A stretch of 64,000 nt of DNA. It comes from an uncultured Collinsella sp. (GTDB lineage Bacteria; Actinomycetota; Coriobacteriia; Coriobacteriales; Coriobacteriaceae). The stretch is from NCBI GenBank assembly GCA_905197665.1, contig CAJJZP010000001.1, positions 124,001 through 188,000 of the forward strand. The letters are read 5' to 3'. Made by a program: the position numbers and the translations under genes. This document shows positions 37,837-46,519 of the stretch, piece after piece (position 1 is the stretch's first letter; the number at the start of each line of letters is the position of its first letter). The notes beneath the pieces were generated by a model. That model ran no database searches. It was not told where the DNA came from and worked only from the letters and a program-made list of their open reading frames with translations.

Positions 37837-38838
37837 GTGGACATTTCGTCGGACATTTTTTCTAGCAGGGGGCTGCTGCCTGCGAGGGTGCTCGGGGATG
37901 CGCCGGAGCGCGCCATCGAGGGCGAGGTTCGGATCGACATCAACGGGGACTCGGGCCTGCTCGAGATCGAGACCGAGTCGGGTGCCGGCTCGATGACGCT
38001 CGCCGAGCCGCTTCCCGGGATAATGATCTCGTTCAACGACTTCCATATGGAGCGCTGTGTCTCAGGGTTCTCCACCTCGGCAGAGGTCCTTTGCGTCGAC
38101 TGGTGCGAGGAGGGGCGCCTCGAGCAGCCCATGGCGGGTGGGTCGTGCGCCTACGTCGCAGCCGGGGACATCAAGGTCGACGACAGATCGAACCATTCCG
38201 GGGAGTTCCTGCTTTCCACGGGAAGATACCGAGGCGTCACGGTCACCTACGAGGTCGAGCGTGCCCAGAGGTCAATCCTCCGGGCGTTCGAGGGGTTTCC
38301 CGTCGACCTGCGCAGACTTCGTCGCAGATACTGCTTCGACGGGACCCCGTTCCTGCTCCACCGCTGCGAAGGAGCCGCGCACATATTCTCGGAGCTCAGC
38401 GTGACCCCGGAAAGAATCCGGAAGAGCTACTGCCAGATCAAGGCGCTCGAGCTCCTGCTGCTGCTCCACGTGCTCGACCCGCTCCCGGCAAACGGCATGG
38501 CGTACTTCCCGAAATCGCAGGTTGCTCGGGTCAAGCAAGTGAGGGACAACATCGCGCGCGACCTATCCTCGACGGTGACCGTCGAGGAGGCGGCAAGCCT
38601 CGCGCATATGCCGCTCACGACGTTCAAGGCGTGCTTCAAGGGCGTGTACGGATCCTCTCCCGCCGCGTACTTTCGGTGCCTCAAGATGGATCTCGCGGCT
38701 CAACTCCTCAGGGAGTCCGAGATGAAGGTGGCAGACATCGGGGCCGCGGTGGGCTACGACAGCCCGTCCAAGTTCTCCGCCGCCTTCAAGTCGACGTGGG
38801 GCGTCTCTCCCGCCGGCTATCGCCGCTCATTGCGGTAG
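37837..38838 (+). CDS. AraC-family regulator of the island
   Basis: 333-aa regulator. The N-terminal 220 residues form a sensor domain with a YbtA/PchR-like look (GIMISFNDFHMERC; FLLSTGRYRGVTVTY). The C-terminal 100 residues are the AraC double helix-turn-helix (VEEAASLAHMPLTTFKACF; VADIGAAVGYDSPSKFSAAF). Regulators of this type in siderophore loci bind the metal-loaded siderophore and activate uptake genes. The start is GTG 37837 with GAGGAGG upstream. It lies between the ECF operon and two ABC half-transporters and probably controls both. Confidence 0.85.
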   Translation: MDISSDIFSSRGLLPARVLGDAPERAIEGEVRIDINGDSGLLEIETESGAGSMTLAEPLPGIMISFNDFHMERCVSGFSTSAEVLCVDWCEEGRLEQPMAGGSCAYVAAGDIKVDDRSNHSGEFLLSTGRYRGVTVTYEVERAQRSILRAFEGFPVDLRRLRRRYCFDGTPFLLHRCEGAAHIFSELSVTPERIRKSYCQIKALELLLLLHVLDPLPANGMAYFPKSQVARVKQVRDNIARDLSSTVTVEEAASLAHMPLTTFKACFKGVYGSSPAAYFRCLKMDLAAQLLRESEMKVADIGAAVGYDSPSKFSAAFKSTWGVSPAGYRRSLR

Positions 38839-38967
38839 GCGCCGCCGTTTCCGACCATCTGGGCGAGCGTCGCCCAGATGGAGCTGAACCCCTCCCCCTC
38901 TGCCCAATAATAAGCCTAAGTTAACTTCTATTGCCCGGTCATACGGGCAGGACGGGGATGTGATGCT

Positions 38968-39351
38968 ATGGCTGGAACCGGCAGACACAGGGGCGAAGGG
39001 GGACGTTCCTGGCTGGGGACGCTCCTCTCGTACTCCGGGAGATGCAAAGGAAAGATGGCGCTTTCGCTCGCCGCGTCGATAGCGAGCGTCGGGACGGGAT
39101 TCGTCCCCTTCTATGCGGTGTTCCGCATCGTAGAGGCGGCCATGGAGGGGCGGCTCACGTTCGAGATCGCAGCCCCATGGCTCTGCCTGGCCGCGGGATC
39201 GTATGTCGCAAGCAAGGCTCTCTTCGGCATTTCGACGCTCCTGTCCCACGTCTCCGCCTACACCATCCTTGAGACGCTACGCCGGGACTTCATCGAAAAG
39301 CTGATGAGGGCGTCGCTCGGCACCGTTCAGGAAAAAACATCGGTCAGATAA
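38968..39351 (+). CDS. ABC half-transporter 1, N-terminal part (frameshifted)
   Basis: 127-codon frame carrying the first TM helices of a type-IV ABC exporter-fold subunit (LLSYSGRCKGKMALSLAASI; FVPFYAVFRIVEAAM). It ends early because the A6 run at 39332-39337 is one base short: with A7 the reading would continue QEKNIGQIKNVFLDRIEGIE, the family's normal sequence. The remainder is at 39336-40763. Either the strain has lost this subunit or the assembly has a homopolymer error. Confidence 0.75.
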   Translation: MAGTGRHRGEGGRSWLGTLLSYSGRCKGKMALSLAASIASVGTGFVPFYAVFRIVEAAMEGRLTFEIAAPWLCLAAGSYVASKALFGISTLLSHVSAYTILETLRRDFIEKLMRASLGTVQEKTSVR

Positions 39352-40763
39352 AGAACGTTTTTCTCGACAGAATCGAGGGGATCGAGGTCCCGCTCGCCCA
39401 TATGATCCCCGAGCTTTCCGGGTCGACGCTCCTCGCCCTGGGGCTCGCGGCGTGGCTCGTGGCCATCGACTGGCGCATGGCGGCGGTCTGCCTCGCGTCC
39501 GTGCCCATAGGGCTTGGCATATTCGCGTCGAGCCTGAAGGAGTTCAACGCCAGGTACGCGGCGTACATGGCCGAGAGCAACCACGTGAACGGCGTGATCG
39601 TCGAGTACATCGAGGGCATCCAGGTAGTCAAGGCATTCAACCAGGCGAGCGACTCGTATCAGAAGTACGCGGACGCGGTCCGCAGCTTCAAGGACTACAC
39701 AATGGGTTGGTTCCGATCTACGTGGGTCGGAATGAACCTCATGGCAAGCATCATGCCGACGACGCTCCTGGGCGTGCTGCCCGTCGGTCTTTGGATGTAC
39801 TTCGCGGGAGCGCTCGGTCCGTCGCAATTCGCGATGTGCGTGATTTTGGCGCTTGCCGTCGTTGACCCGATTATGAGGTTCACCTCGTTCGTCAACGGGG
39901 TGAAGTCCATGGAGTATGCCGTCGCGGACACGAAAGAGTTCCTCGACCTGCCCGAGCTCTCCGATCCCGCCGAGCGGGCGCTACCGCTCGATGCGTCGAT
40001 CGAGATGAAAGATGTGAGGTTTGCCTACGACGAGGGCGACGATGTTCTCCATGGGGTGTCCCTCGCGATCCCGCAGGGCTCGTTCACCGCTCTGGTGGGC
40101 CCTTCTGGCTCGGGCAAGTCGACCATCGCCCGTCTTGTCGCGCGCCATTGGGACGTCTGCGGCGGATCGGTCTCCGTGGGCGGCGTGGATGTCCGCGAGA
40201 TGCCCCTCGACCAGCTGTCCGAACTCGTGAGCTTCGTCGCCCAAGACAACTACCTCTTCGATGCCACGATCCGGGAGAACATCCGTCTCGGTCGACCGCA
40301 GGCGACGGACGAGGAGGTCGCCGAGGCCGCCAGGACTGCTTGCTGCGACGAGTTCGTGTCGAAGCTCCCGCAAGGCTATGACGCGCAAGCCGGTGCGGCT
40401 GGCGGCGCCCTTTCCGGTGGGGAGCGCCAGCGTATCTCGATAGCCCGCGCGATCCTCAAAGACGCGCCGATCGTCCTGCTCGACGAGGCCACCGCGTTCA
40501 CCGATCCAGAGAACGAGGACAAGATCCAGCGCTCCATCGCGAGACTCTCGGCCGGAAAGACGCTTGTGGTCATAGCCCATCGGCTCTCGACGATCACGGC
40601 TGCAGACAACATCATCGTTATCGACAAGGGCTCGATCGTCGACCAAGGGACCCATGACGACCTTCTCGCAAAATGCCCGCTCTACGAGCGCATGTGGAGG
40701 GCGCACATCGGAGCGAGGGACTGGGCGGCTGGATCGAATGACCAGAAAGGGGGTTCCCGATGA
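39336..40763 (+). CDS. ABC half-transporter 1 (YbtP-like), main part
   Basis: 476 codons in the -1 frame after the A6 run; the first ATG in this frame is 39402, without a good ribosome site. It encodes the remaining TM helices and a full ATPase: Walker A GPSGSGKST, signature LSGGERQR, Walker B IVLLDEATAFTDPEN, and H-loop VIAHRLS. The layout matches the YbtP/IrtA-type transporters, which have the exporter fold but import metal-siderophores. It should pair with the next gene, whose start overlaps its end (GATGA-type overlap at 40760). Confidence 0.8.
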   Translation, partial: NIGQIKNVFLDRIEGIEVPLAHMIPELSGSTLLALGLAAWLVAIDWRMAAVCLASVPIGLGIFASSLKEFNARYAAYMAESNHVNGVIVEYIEGIQVVKAFNQASDSYQKYADAVRSFKDYTMGWFRSTWVGMNLMASIMPTTLLGVLPVGLWMYFAGALGPSQFAMCVILALAVVDPIMRFTSFVNGVKSMEYAVADTKEFLDLPELSDPAERALPLDASIEMKDVRFAYDEGDDVLHGVSLAIPQGSFTALVGPSGSGKSTIARLVARHWDVCGGSVSVGGVDVREMPLDQLSELVSFVAQDNYLFDATIRENIRLGRPQATDEEVAEAARTACCDEFVSKLPQGYDAQAGAAGGALSGGERQRISIARAILKDAPIVLLDEATAFTDPENEDKIQRSIARLSAGKTLVVIAHRLSTITAADNIIVIDKGSIVDQGTHDDLLAKCPLYERMWRAHIGARDWAAGSNDQKGGSR

Positions 40764-42607
40764 TCAAGGCTCTCATGAGAATCGTCCGCTGGACCGGCCC
40801 TTACAAGAAAAGACTCATCCTGGGCTGCGTCTGCTCGTTCTTCATGACGTGGGCAACGGCCACGCCCGTGATGCTCGCGGCCTGGCTGCTCGCCCGTGTT
40901 GCGGAGGATGCGCGCGGCATCCAGGAGCTTGACCCGTCGTGGGTCTGGTGGTCGCTTCTGGCGCTCATCGCCTGCATAGGCTTGCGCTTCATCCTGACAT
41001 ACGGGAAGAACCGGTTGCAGGAGTCAATCGGATACGAGGTGGCGCTTGAGGATCGTATCAAAATCGGTAACGTCTTGAAGCGCGACCCACTCGGCTATTT
41101 CGATGAGGTCAAGACGGGCGACATACTGGTGACGGCGACCACGGAACTGGGCATCTTGGAGCTTCAGGGCATGAAGATGGTCGACGCAGTGATCAACGGC
41201 TACGTAAACCTTGCCGCAGTTGTGGCGTTCCTCTTCATTCTCGAGCCGATGGCCGGATTTGCCGCCCTCGCCGGCACCGTCGTATCCTGCCTCGCACTCA
41301 CGGCGATGAATAGGGTCTCGAAGCGCCTGGCGCCGAGGGCGCATGCGGAGACCGAACAACTCGCTGGGGATATCGTCGAGTACGTCCGGGGGCTCGGAAC
41401 GGCGAAGTCGTACGGCCATGGAGGGGCCGCGATGCGGCCCCTCCTGGCAACGATAAGGAGGCTGAAGGAGGCACGCATCGCGATCGAGTTCGGCTTCACG
41501 CCTCGCAATCTCATCCACCTTGTTGCGTTCAAGTTGGCGAGCGTCGGTGTCGTGGCGTCTGCCGTGTGGGGATATGCGAACGGCGGCATCGAGCTTTGGA
41601 TGCTCCTTGCCCTCTGCGCATTCTCGTTCACCGTGTTCTCCGGCGTCGAGCGCGTGAACGATTCCGCCCACATGCTTGGCGATCTCGATGACATCATGAA
41701 CCGTATCGACGCCATAGAGAACGCCCCCTACATCGATTCCGACGGCCGAGACGTCTCCCTTACTGAGCATGGTATCGAGCTGCGAGGCGTCTCGTTCTCG
41801 TACGGTTGCGAATCGGGCACGAAGGTACTGTCGGACGTGTCGTGCAACATTCCGGAGAAGACGACGTGCGCCATCGTGGGCCCGAGCGGATCGGGCAAGA
41901 CGACGTTCGCCAACCTCATGATGCGCTTCTGGGATGTCGACGAGGGCTCGATCCTTGTCGGGGAGCATGACGTGCGAGAGTTGACCTGCGATAGCCTTCT
42001 GAGGAACTTCTCGGCGGTTTTCCAGAACGTCTACCTGTTCAACGACACCATCGAGAACAACATTCGCTTCGGGCGCCCGGGCGCTACGCACGAAGAGGTC
42101 GTCGAGGCGGCGCGCAGGGCGCGAGTCGACGAGTTCGTCCGCGAGCTTCCGGATGGTTACGAAACCTTGGTGGGCGAGGCCGGGGGCGCCCTCTCCGGTG
42201 GCCAAAAGCAGCGTATCTCCATCGCCAGGGCGCTGCTCAAGGACGCCCCGATCGTGATTCTCGACGAGGCGACGGCGAGCATCGACCCAGAGAACGAGTC
42301 CCTCATACAGGGAGCGTTTTCCGAGCTCACGCGGGGGAAGACAGTGGTCGTCATTGCCCACCGCCTCGCAACCATAGAGAGCGCCGACCAGATCCTCGTC
42401 GTCGAGGGCGGCAGGATCGTGCAGCGCGGCACGCACGAGGAGCTACTCGGTCAGGAAGGGACGTATCGCCGGTTCGTCGAGATTCGTGGTCGCGTGGAGG
42501 GCTGGCGCATAGGCGAGGAGGCCGTCGCCGACATGATGGCGCGCAGCGGGACGAGGTCGGATGCGGGGCCGATCAACAGCATGCCGACGGGAAGGCAGCC
42601 GGCATAG
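40760..42607 (+). CDS. ABC half-transporter 2 (YbtQ-like), altered C-terminus
   Basis: 615-aa ABC exporter-fold half-transporter. TM domain residues 15-310; ATPase 335-580 with Walker A GPSGSGKTT, signature LSGGQKQR, Walker B IVILDEATASIDPEN, H-loop VIAHRLA. Heterodimer partner of the preceding gene. The family normally ends soon after a W-[RK]-[IL] motif, here GWRIG near residue 580. The last about 35 residues are instead read from DNA that, on the opposite strand, encodes an MFS fragment, so the tail is a recombination product and the original stop was lost. Catalytic parts are intact. Confidence 0.85.
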   Translation: MIKALMRIVRWTGPYKKRLILGCVCSFFMTWATATPVMLAAWLLARVAEDARGIQELDPSWVWWSLLALIACIGLRFILTYGKNRLQESIGYEVALEDRIKIGNVLKRDPLGYFDEVKTGDILVTATTELGILELQGMKMVDAVINGYVNLAAVVAFLFILEPMAGFAALAGTVVSCLALTAMNRVSKRLAPRAHAETEQLAGDIVEYVRGLGTAKSYGHGGAAMRPLLATIRRLKEARIAIEFGFTPRNLIHLVAFKLASVGVVASAVWGYANGGIELWMLLALCAFSFTVFSGVERVNDSAHMLGDLDDIMNRIDAIENAPYIDSDGRDVSLTEHGIELRGVSFSYGCESGTKVLSDVSCNIPEKTTCAIVGPSGSGKTTFANLMMRFWDVDEGSILVGEHDVRELTCDSLLRNFSAVFQNVYLFNDTIENNIRFGRPGATHEEVVEAARRARVDEFVRELPDGYETLVGEAGGALSGGQKQRISIARALLKDAPIVILDEATASIDPENESLIQGAFSELTRGKTVVVIAHRLATIESADQILVVEGGRIVQRGTHEELLGQEGTYRRFVEIRGRVEGWRIGEEAVADMMARSGTRSDAGPINSMPTGRQPA

Positions 42608-42650
42608 ATGGTGCTCGCCAGGCCGAACACCCTTCCGCGCATAGCCGAGT
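42510..42650 (-). pseudogene. MFS efflux permease fragment
   Basis: The minus strand encodes about 45 residues (RGRVFGLASTIYAGCLPVGM, then LIGPASDLVPLRAIM). This is the typical 'GRVFsl..s...PlG.l..Gp.aD' segment of Mef-like drug-efflux MFS proteins. It is cut off at both ends and overlaps the ABC gene's new tail. Confidence 0.55.
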
Positions 42651-42790
42651 CGGCGCCCGCCTCCGCCCTCGAGGAGATGACGCGCGTCGAGGTCGCCGCC
42701 CGGGAGGTCAGGATCACCAGCCAGCGCATACGGTCGTCGGGGTTCCCCTACGTCAAGGGGCTGGCGGACTTCGACTGGGACTTTGGATTG
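42647..42790 (+). pseudogene. IS21 IstB-like fragment
   Basis: The plus-strand reading EMTRVEVAAREVRITSQRIR followed by SSGFPYVKGLADFDWDFG resembles the N-terminal helper region of IS21 IstB ATPases. It has no Walker motifs and is only about 48 residues. Confidence 0.5.
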
Positions 42791-42797
42791 GCAACAC

Positions 42798-43540
42798 CTA
42801 TTTGGACGATTCCGGGAGGGACAGCCCCGCCTTCCTGAACTCGACCGGCGACATGTAGCCCAGCGTCGAGTGGATCCTGAAGTTGTCGTACCGGTGCACG
42901 TAGTCCGAGAGCTTGGCCCGGAGCTCGCGCGTCGTGCCGAACGTCTCGCGGTGGACGAGCTCGGCCCTCGGTATCCCGTCGGCCGACTCGTCGACGGCGT
43001 TGTCGTGGGGGCAGCCCTCGGCCGACAGCGACCTCTCTATGCCGAGGGCCTCGAGCATCAGGTCGATCTCGGCGTTGTCGAACTCGCTGCCGCGGTCCGT
43101 GTGGAATACCTCGATGCCCGCGCTGCGCCGACACGGGGCAGCGGCCCCCGTTGGCCGCCATGGCCCTCACTTCCGAGCGTATACCGGCGCCGCTCGTCTA
43201 AAGACGTCGACCTCCATCCGGAGCCTGCGGTTCTCGCGCTTGGGCTCCAGGATCCGGTTCTACTCGGGCGTGCGGTTGTCGGCGGCGCGCGGCGAGCCGG
43301 TCGCGTTTATCGGCTTGACCCGCCTCTCCACGGTGCTCTTGCCGAGGCCGCACTCGTCCATGGCCTCGCGCCTGGGCTTTCCGGCGTTGTGGAGATCGAC
43401 TATCTTCCTCTTGAACTCGTCAGTGAAATGCCTCGGTCTGGGGCCGGTCGAGGCCGAGCCCCCGGTCCGGCTGGGATAGCATGTCGCTGCGGGCCATCGT
43501 CTTTCCTCTCGTCGAATATCTAGGCGCTGACGATTCTAGG
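42798..43540 (-). pseudogene. internally deleted IS3-family element (right edge of island)
   Basis: On the minus strand, 43500 to about 43200 reads as OrfA (HFTDEFKRKIVDLHNAGKPR, GLGKSTVERRVK, ENRRLRMEVDVF) with one in-frame stop. From 43140 to 42798 comes the C-terminal part of the OrfB integrase (HTDRGSEFDNAEIDLM, CPHDNAVDES, YDNFRIHSTLGYMSPVEF). The N-terminal half of OrfB is missing. Clearly inactive; it marks the right edge of the imported DNA. Confidence 0.75.
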
Positions 43541-43640
43541 CGATGGCCCTCTCTTGCTTCTTGCACCTCGATTGTGCGCGCTACCCCCAGCGGGCCCGGA
43601 TCGAGCGATTCGGGACCGCTTTTGGGGCCTGCCGGAAACC

Positions 43641-43853
43641 CAGTGGTCAAAAAAGGCCAAATATGAGTACTGTTACCAGTTTAGTGGCAGCCAAATGGCC
43701 TCAAAAATCGGTGCCAGAGGCCAAAAGTGCATCGATTTTCGTTCTCCAGAGTCGCGATCGGGCTCCAAACAAGGCGATTTTGCTGATCTGGACCGGAAAA
43801 TCGCTGCTACTAATTTGGTGACAGTACTCATATTTGGCCTTTTTTGACCACTG
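43641..43853. repeat. 213-bp MITE-like inverted repeat element
   Basis: The terminal arms 43641-43678 and 43816-43853 are 38 bp with a single T/C difference. Pairing continues imperfectly inward (CCAGTTTAGTGGCAGC against GCTGCTACTAATTTGG). The centre has no ORF. A non-autonomous mobile element or a very large hairpin are the two readings. Confidence 0.75.
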
Positions 43854-43972
43854 CCCCTTGGTTCAGGACAATGCGGGCCGCTCGAATCTTGGGGCGGGTC
43901 CATTTTCGACTATCCTCAGCTTGCCAGTTCGAAAATGGACCTGCTGCATGATTGAATCTTTATTTCAACTTT

Positions 43973-44016
43973 ACACCTAGGTTTACAGCTGTCTTGTCAG
44001 CTGTAAACCTAGGTGT
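43973..44016. promoter_or_regulatory. 19-bp perfect palindrome upstream of nadA (candidate NiaR operator)
   Basis: The arm ACACCTAGGTTTACAGCTG is mirrored after a 6-base loop, ending 42 bases before nadA. The last gene of the operon encodes a NiaR-type repressor, the natural ligand of this site. It could also act as an RNA hairpin. Confidence 0.6.
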
Positions 44017-44057
44017 CATACTAAAGCCCCAAGATTCGCCAAAAGAGAGGGGCCTTG

Positions 44058-45083
44058 ATGGCACAGAGCGCGAACATGGATGCATCGGAGCTTGCACGCG
44101 ACATTGCGGCCGGCCTGGCATCGGCAACGACGGCAACGGAGCGCGCGGCACTGGTGCCCGCAGAGCTCGTCGAGGCCATTCAGCAACTAAAAACCCAACG
44201 TGACGCGGTGATCTTGGCGCACTACTATGTGGCGCCCGAGGTCCAGGCCGTTGCCGATTACGTCGGCGACAGCTTTTACCTGGCAAAGCTCGCCAAAAGC
44301 CTGCCGCAGCAGACCATCGTGCTGTGCGGCGTGGAGTTTATGGGTGAGAGCGCCAAGCTGCTCAATCCCACTAAGACCGTGTTGCTGCCCGAGCCGGGTG
44401 CGGACTGCCCCATGGCGCACATGGTCAAGCGCGAGACGGTCGATGCGGCGCGCGCCGAGTACGGCGACGACCTTGCCGTGGTCTGCTACGTCAACTCGAC
44501 GGTCGAGATTAAGAGCTGGAGCGACGTGTGCGTCACCAGCTCCAACGCCGTCAAGATCGTGTCCGAGCTGCCGCAGCAACACGTCCTGTTCATCCCCGAT
44601 CAAAACCTGGGCCGCTTCGTAGCCGAGCAGGTGCCGCAAAAGCACGTCATCCTCAACAATGGCTATTGCCCGCGTCATCACGTCATCACCGTCGAGCAGA
44701 TTGTCGACGCGCAGGAGGCGCATCCCGACGCGCTCGTGCTGGCGCACCCCGAGTGCAAGGCCGACGTCCTTGCCGAGGCCGACTACATCGGCTCCACCGC
44801 CGGCATCATCAAGTACGCCGAGGAGTCGGATGCGAGTGAGTTCATCATCGTGACGGTTCGCGGCGTGCTCTACGAGCTCGAGCGCCGCTGCGAGGGCACC
44901 GGCAAAAAGTTCTACTTCCCCGCGGTGCAGCCCACCTGCGTCAACATGGATCTCATCACGCTCGAAAAGCTCGTGCGCTGCCTGGAGACGGGCGAGGGCG
45001 AGGTGCAGATCGGCGTGTCGGACGAGGCCGCCGACCAGGCCAAACTTACGCTGGATCGCATGCTCGAGTACGCAGCGCGCTAG
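44058..45083 (+). CDS. nadA: quinolinate synthase
   Basis: 341-aa [4Fe-4S] enzyme that condenses iminoaspartate with dihydroxyacetone phosphate to quinolinate. The conserved triad of domains is visible (ILAHYYVAPEVQAVADYVGDS; VVCYVNSTVEIK; VLAHPECKADV), with cluster cysteines in LCGVEFM, HPECKA and QPTCVN. The start ATG 44058 has GAGAGGGG upstream. It is the first gene of the nadA-nadB-nadC-niaR operon and uses the iminoaspartate made by NadB. Confidence 0.95.
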   Translation: MAQSANMDASELARDIAAGLASATTATERAALVPAELVEAIQQLKTQRDAVILAHYYVAPEVQAVADYVGDSFYLAKLAKSLPQQTIVLCGVEFMGESAKLLNPTKTVLLPEPGADCPMAHMVKRETVDAARAEYGDDLAVVCYVNSTVEIKSWSDVCVTSSNAVKIVSELPQQHVLFIPDQNLGRFVAEQVPQKHVILNNGYCPRHHVITVEQIVDAQEAHPDALVLAHPECKADVLAEADYIGSTAGIIKYAEESDASEFIIVTVRGVLYELERRCEGTGKKFYFPAVQPTCVNMDLITLEKLVRCLETGEGEVQIGVSDEAADQAKLTLDRMLEYAAR

Positions 45084-45086
45084 AAC

Positions 45087-45121
45087 AATGTGACATGAGG
45101 GGCAGTCCCTTATGCCACATT
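45087..45121. repeat. AATGTGACATGAGGGGCAGTCCCTTATGCCACATT hairpin (split: AATGTGACAT..ATGCCACATT)
   Basis: An imperfect inverted repeat in the short nadA-nadB gap with a GGGGCAGTCCC core. The core is related to the GGGACAG cores of the other repeats. Confidence 0.65.
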
Positions 45122-45139
45122 ACAAGGGAGAGGATTCCT

Positions 45140-46516
45140 GTGGAAACCAAACAATACCCCGACATGGAGCGCGACGTCGTCATTGCCGGTTGCGGCGTGG
45201 CGGGCCTATATGCGGCCCTCAATCTGCCGACGAGCGCGCGCGTGATCATGCTCTCCAAGGGCGCTGTCGACGAGTGCGATTCGATGCTCGCGCAGGGTGG
45301 CATCTGCGTGCTGCCCGAGGGCTCTGACTACGATGCCTTCTTTGAGGACACCATGCATGCCGGCCACTACGAGAACCGTCGCGAGAGCGTCGACATCATG
45401 ATCCGCTCGAGCCGCTCGGTCATCAACGACCTGCTGGCGATGGGCGTGGATTTTGAGCGCAAGGCCGACGGCAGCCTCGACTTTACCCGCGAGGGCGCAC
45501 ACAGCCGCCCACGCATTGCCTTCCATGCCGATATTACGGGCAAGGAGATCACGACCAAGCTGCTCCAGGCCGTTCGCAAGCTGGACAACGTGCAGATTTT
45601 GGAGCACGTGGCCATGACCGACATCCTGACGGGCGAGCGTGATGGCGCCACGGTGTGCACCGGTGTCGTCGCCGTTTCCGTGGACGAGGACAACTCGGTT
45701 CGTCCCGCCGACGAGCTGACAAATGCCGCCGAGGGCGTGCATGCTGGCGAGCCGTTTAAGATCCATGCCCGCCACACGCTGTGGGCGACGGGCGGTATCG
45801 GCGGCGTATACGACCATTCGACCAACTACCCGCAGCTCACAGGCGATGCCTGCTACATCGCTCAGGAGCATGGCATTAAGATGGAGCACCTGGACTACGT
45901 GCAGATTCACCCCACGGGACTGTTCTCGCCGCAGCCGGGTCGCACCTTCCTGATCAGCGAGAGCTGCCGCGGCGAGGGCGCGATTTTGCTCAACGCCGCC
46001 GGCGAGCGCTTTACCGATGAGCTTCAGCCGCGCGATGTGGTCGCCGCCGCTATTCGCGAGCAGATGAAGCAGGACGGCACCGAGCACGAGTGGCTGAGCT
46101 TTGCCCCCGTCGAGCGCGATGTGGTGACCGGGCACTTTGCCAACATTCGCGCACGCTGCCTGGAGGACGGCCGCGATATTTTGGACGAGCCCATCCCCGT
46201 TACGCCCACACAGCACTACTTTATGGGCGGCGTGTGGGTCGACAAGGACGGCCGCACCTCGATGCCCGAGCTCTACGCCGCGGGCGAGACGGCTTGCAAC
46301 GGCGTTCACGGCAAGAACCGCCTTGCATCAAACAGCCTGCTCGAGGCGCTGGTCTGGGGTCGTCGCGCCGCGTGGTACATGCGTACCGGCGAGTCGCTGG
46401 CCGTGGAGCAGGCGGGCGATCCCGCGCTCGATGGCCGTCATCGCGCACTGAGCGTCGACACCCTGGCAATCGATGATTTGGCCCGTGCCGCCGGCACGCA
46501 GGCCGTGGAGGAGTAG
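45140..46516 (+). CDS. nadB: L-aspartate oxidase
   Basis: 458-aa flavoprotein that oxidises L-aspartate to iminoaspartate for NadA. FAD-binding GCGVAGLYAALN lies near the N-terminus. The SMLAQGGIC segment, the substrate loop RPRIAFHADITGKE, and HPTGLF / ESCRGEGAILLN motifs are typical of NadB and the fumarate reductase family. The C-terminal helical domain is shorter than in E. coli NadB. The start is GTG 45140, chosen for AAGGGAGAGGA just upstream; the open frame extends 15 codons further through the repeat. As an anaerobe it probably uses fumarate rather than oxygen as acceptor (inference). Confidence 0.93.
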   Translation: METKQYPDMERDVVIAGCGVAGLYAALNLPTSARVIMLSKGAVDECDSMLAQGGICVLPEGSDYDAFFEDTMHAGHYENRRESVDIMIRSSRSVINDLLAMGVDFERKADGSLDFTREGAHSRPRIAFHADITGKEITTKLLQAVRKLDNVQILEHVAMTDILTGERDGATVCTGVVAVSVDEDNSVRPADELTNAAEGVHAGEPFKIHARHTLWATGGIGGVYDHSTNYPQLTGDACYIAQEHGIKMEHLDYVQIHPTGLFSPQPGRTFLISESCRGEGAILLNAAGERFTDELQPRDVVAAAIREQMKQDGTEHEWLSFAPVERDVVTGHFANIRARCLEDGRDILDEPIPVTPTQHYFMGGVWVDKDGRTSMPELYAAGETACNGVHGKNRLASNSLLEALVWGRRAAWYMRTGESLAVEQAGDPALDGRHRALSVDTLAIDDLARAAGTQAVEE

Positions 46517-46519
46517 ACC

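Noticed and set aside
42608..42838. An intact small gene after the second ABC gene
   Set aside because: The frame is a junction of antisense MFS and IstB debris and has no plausible start signal.
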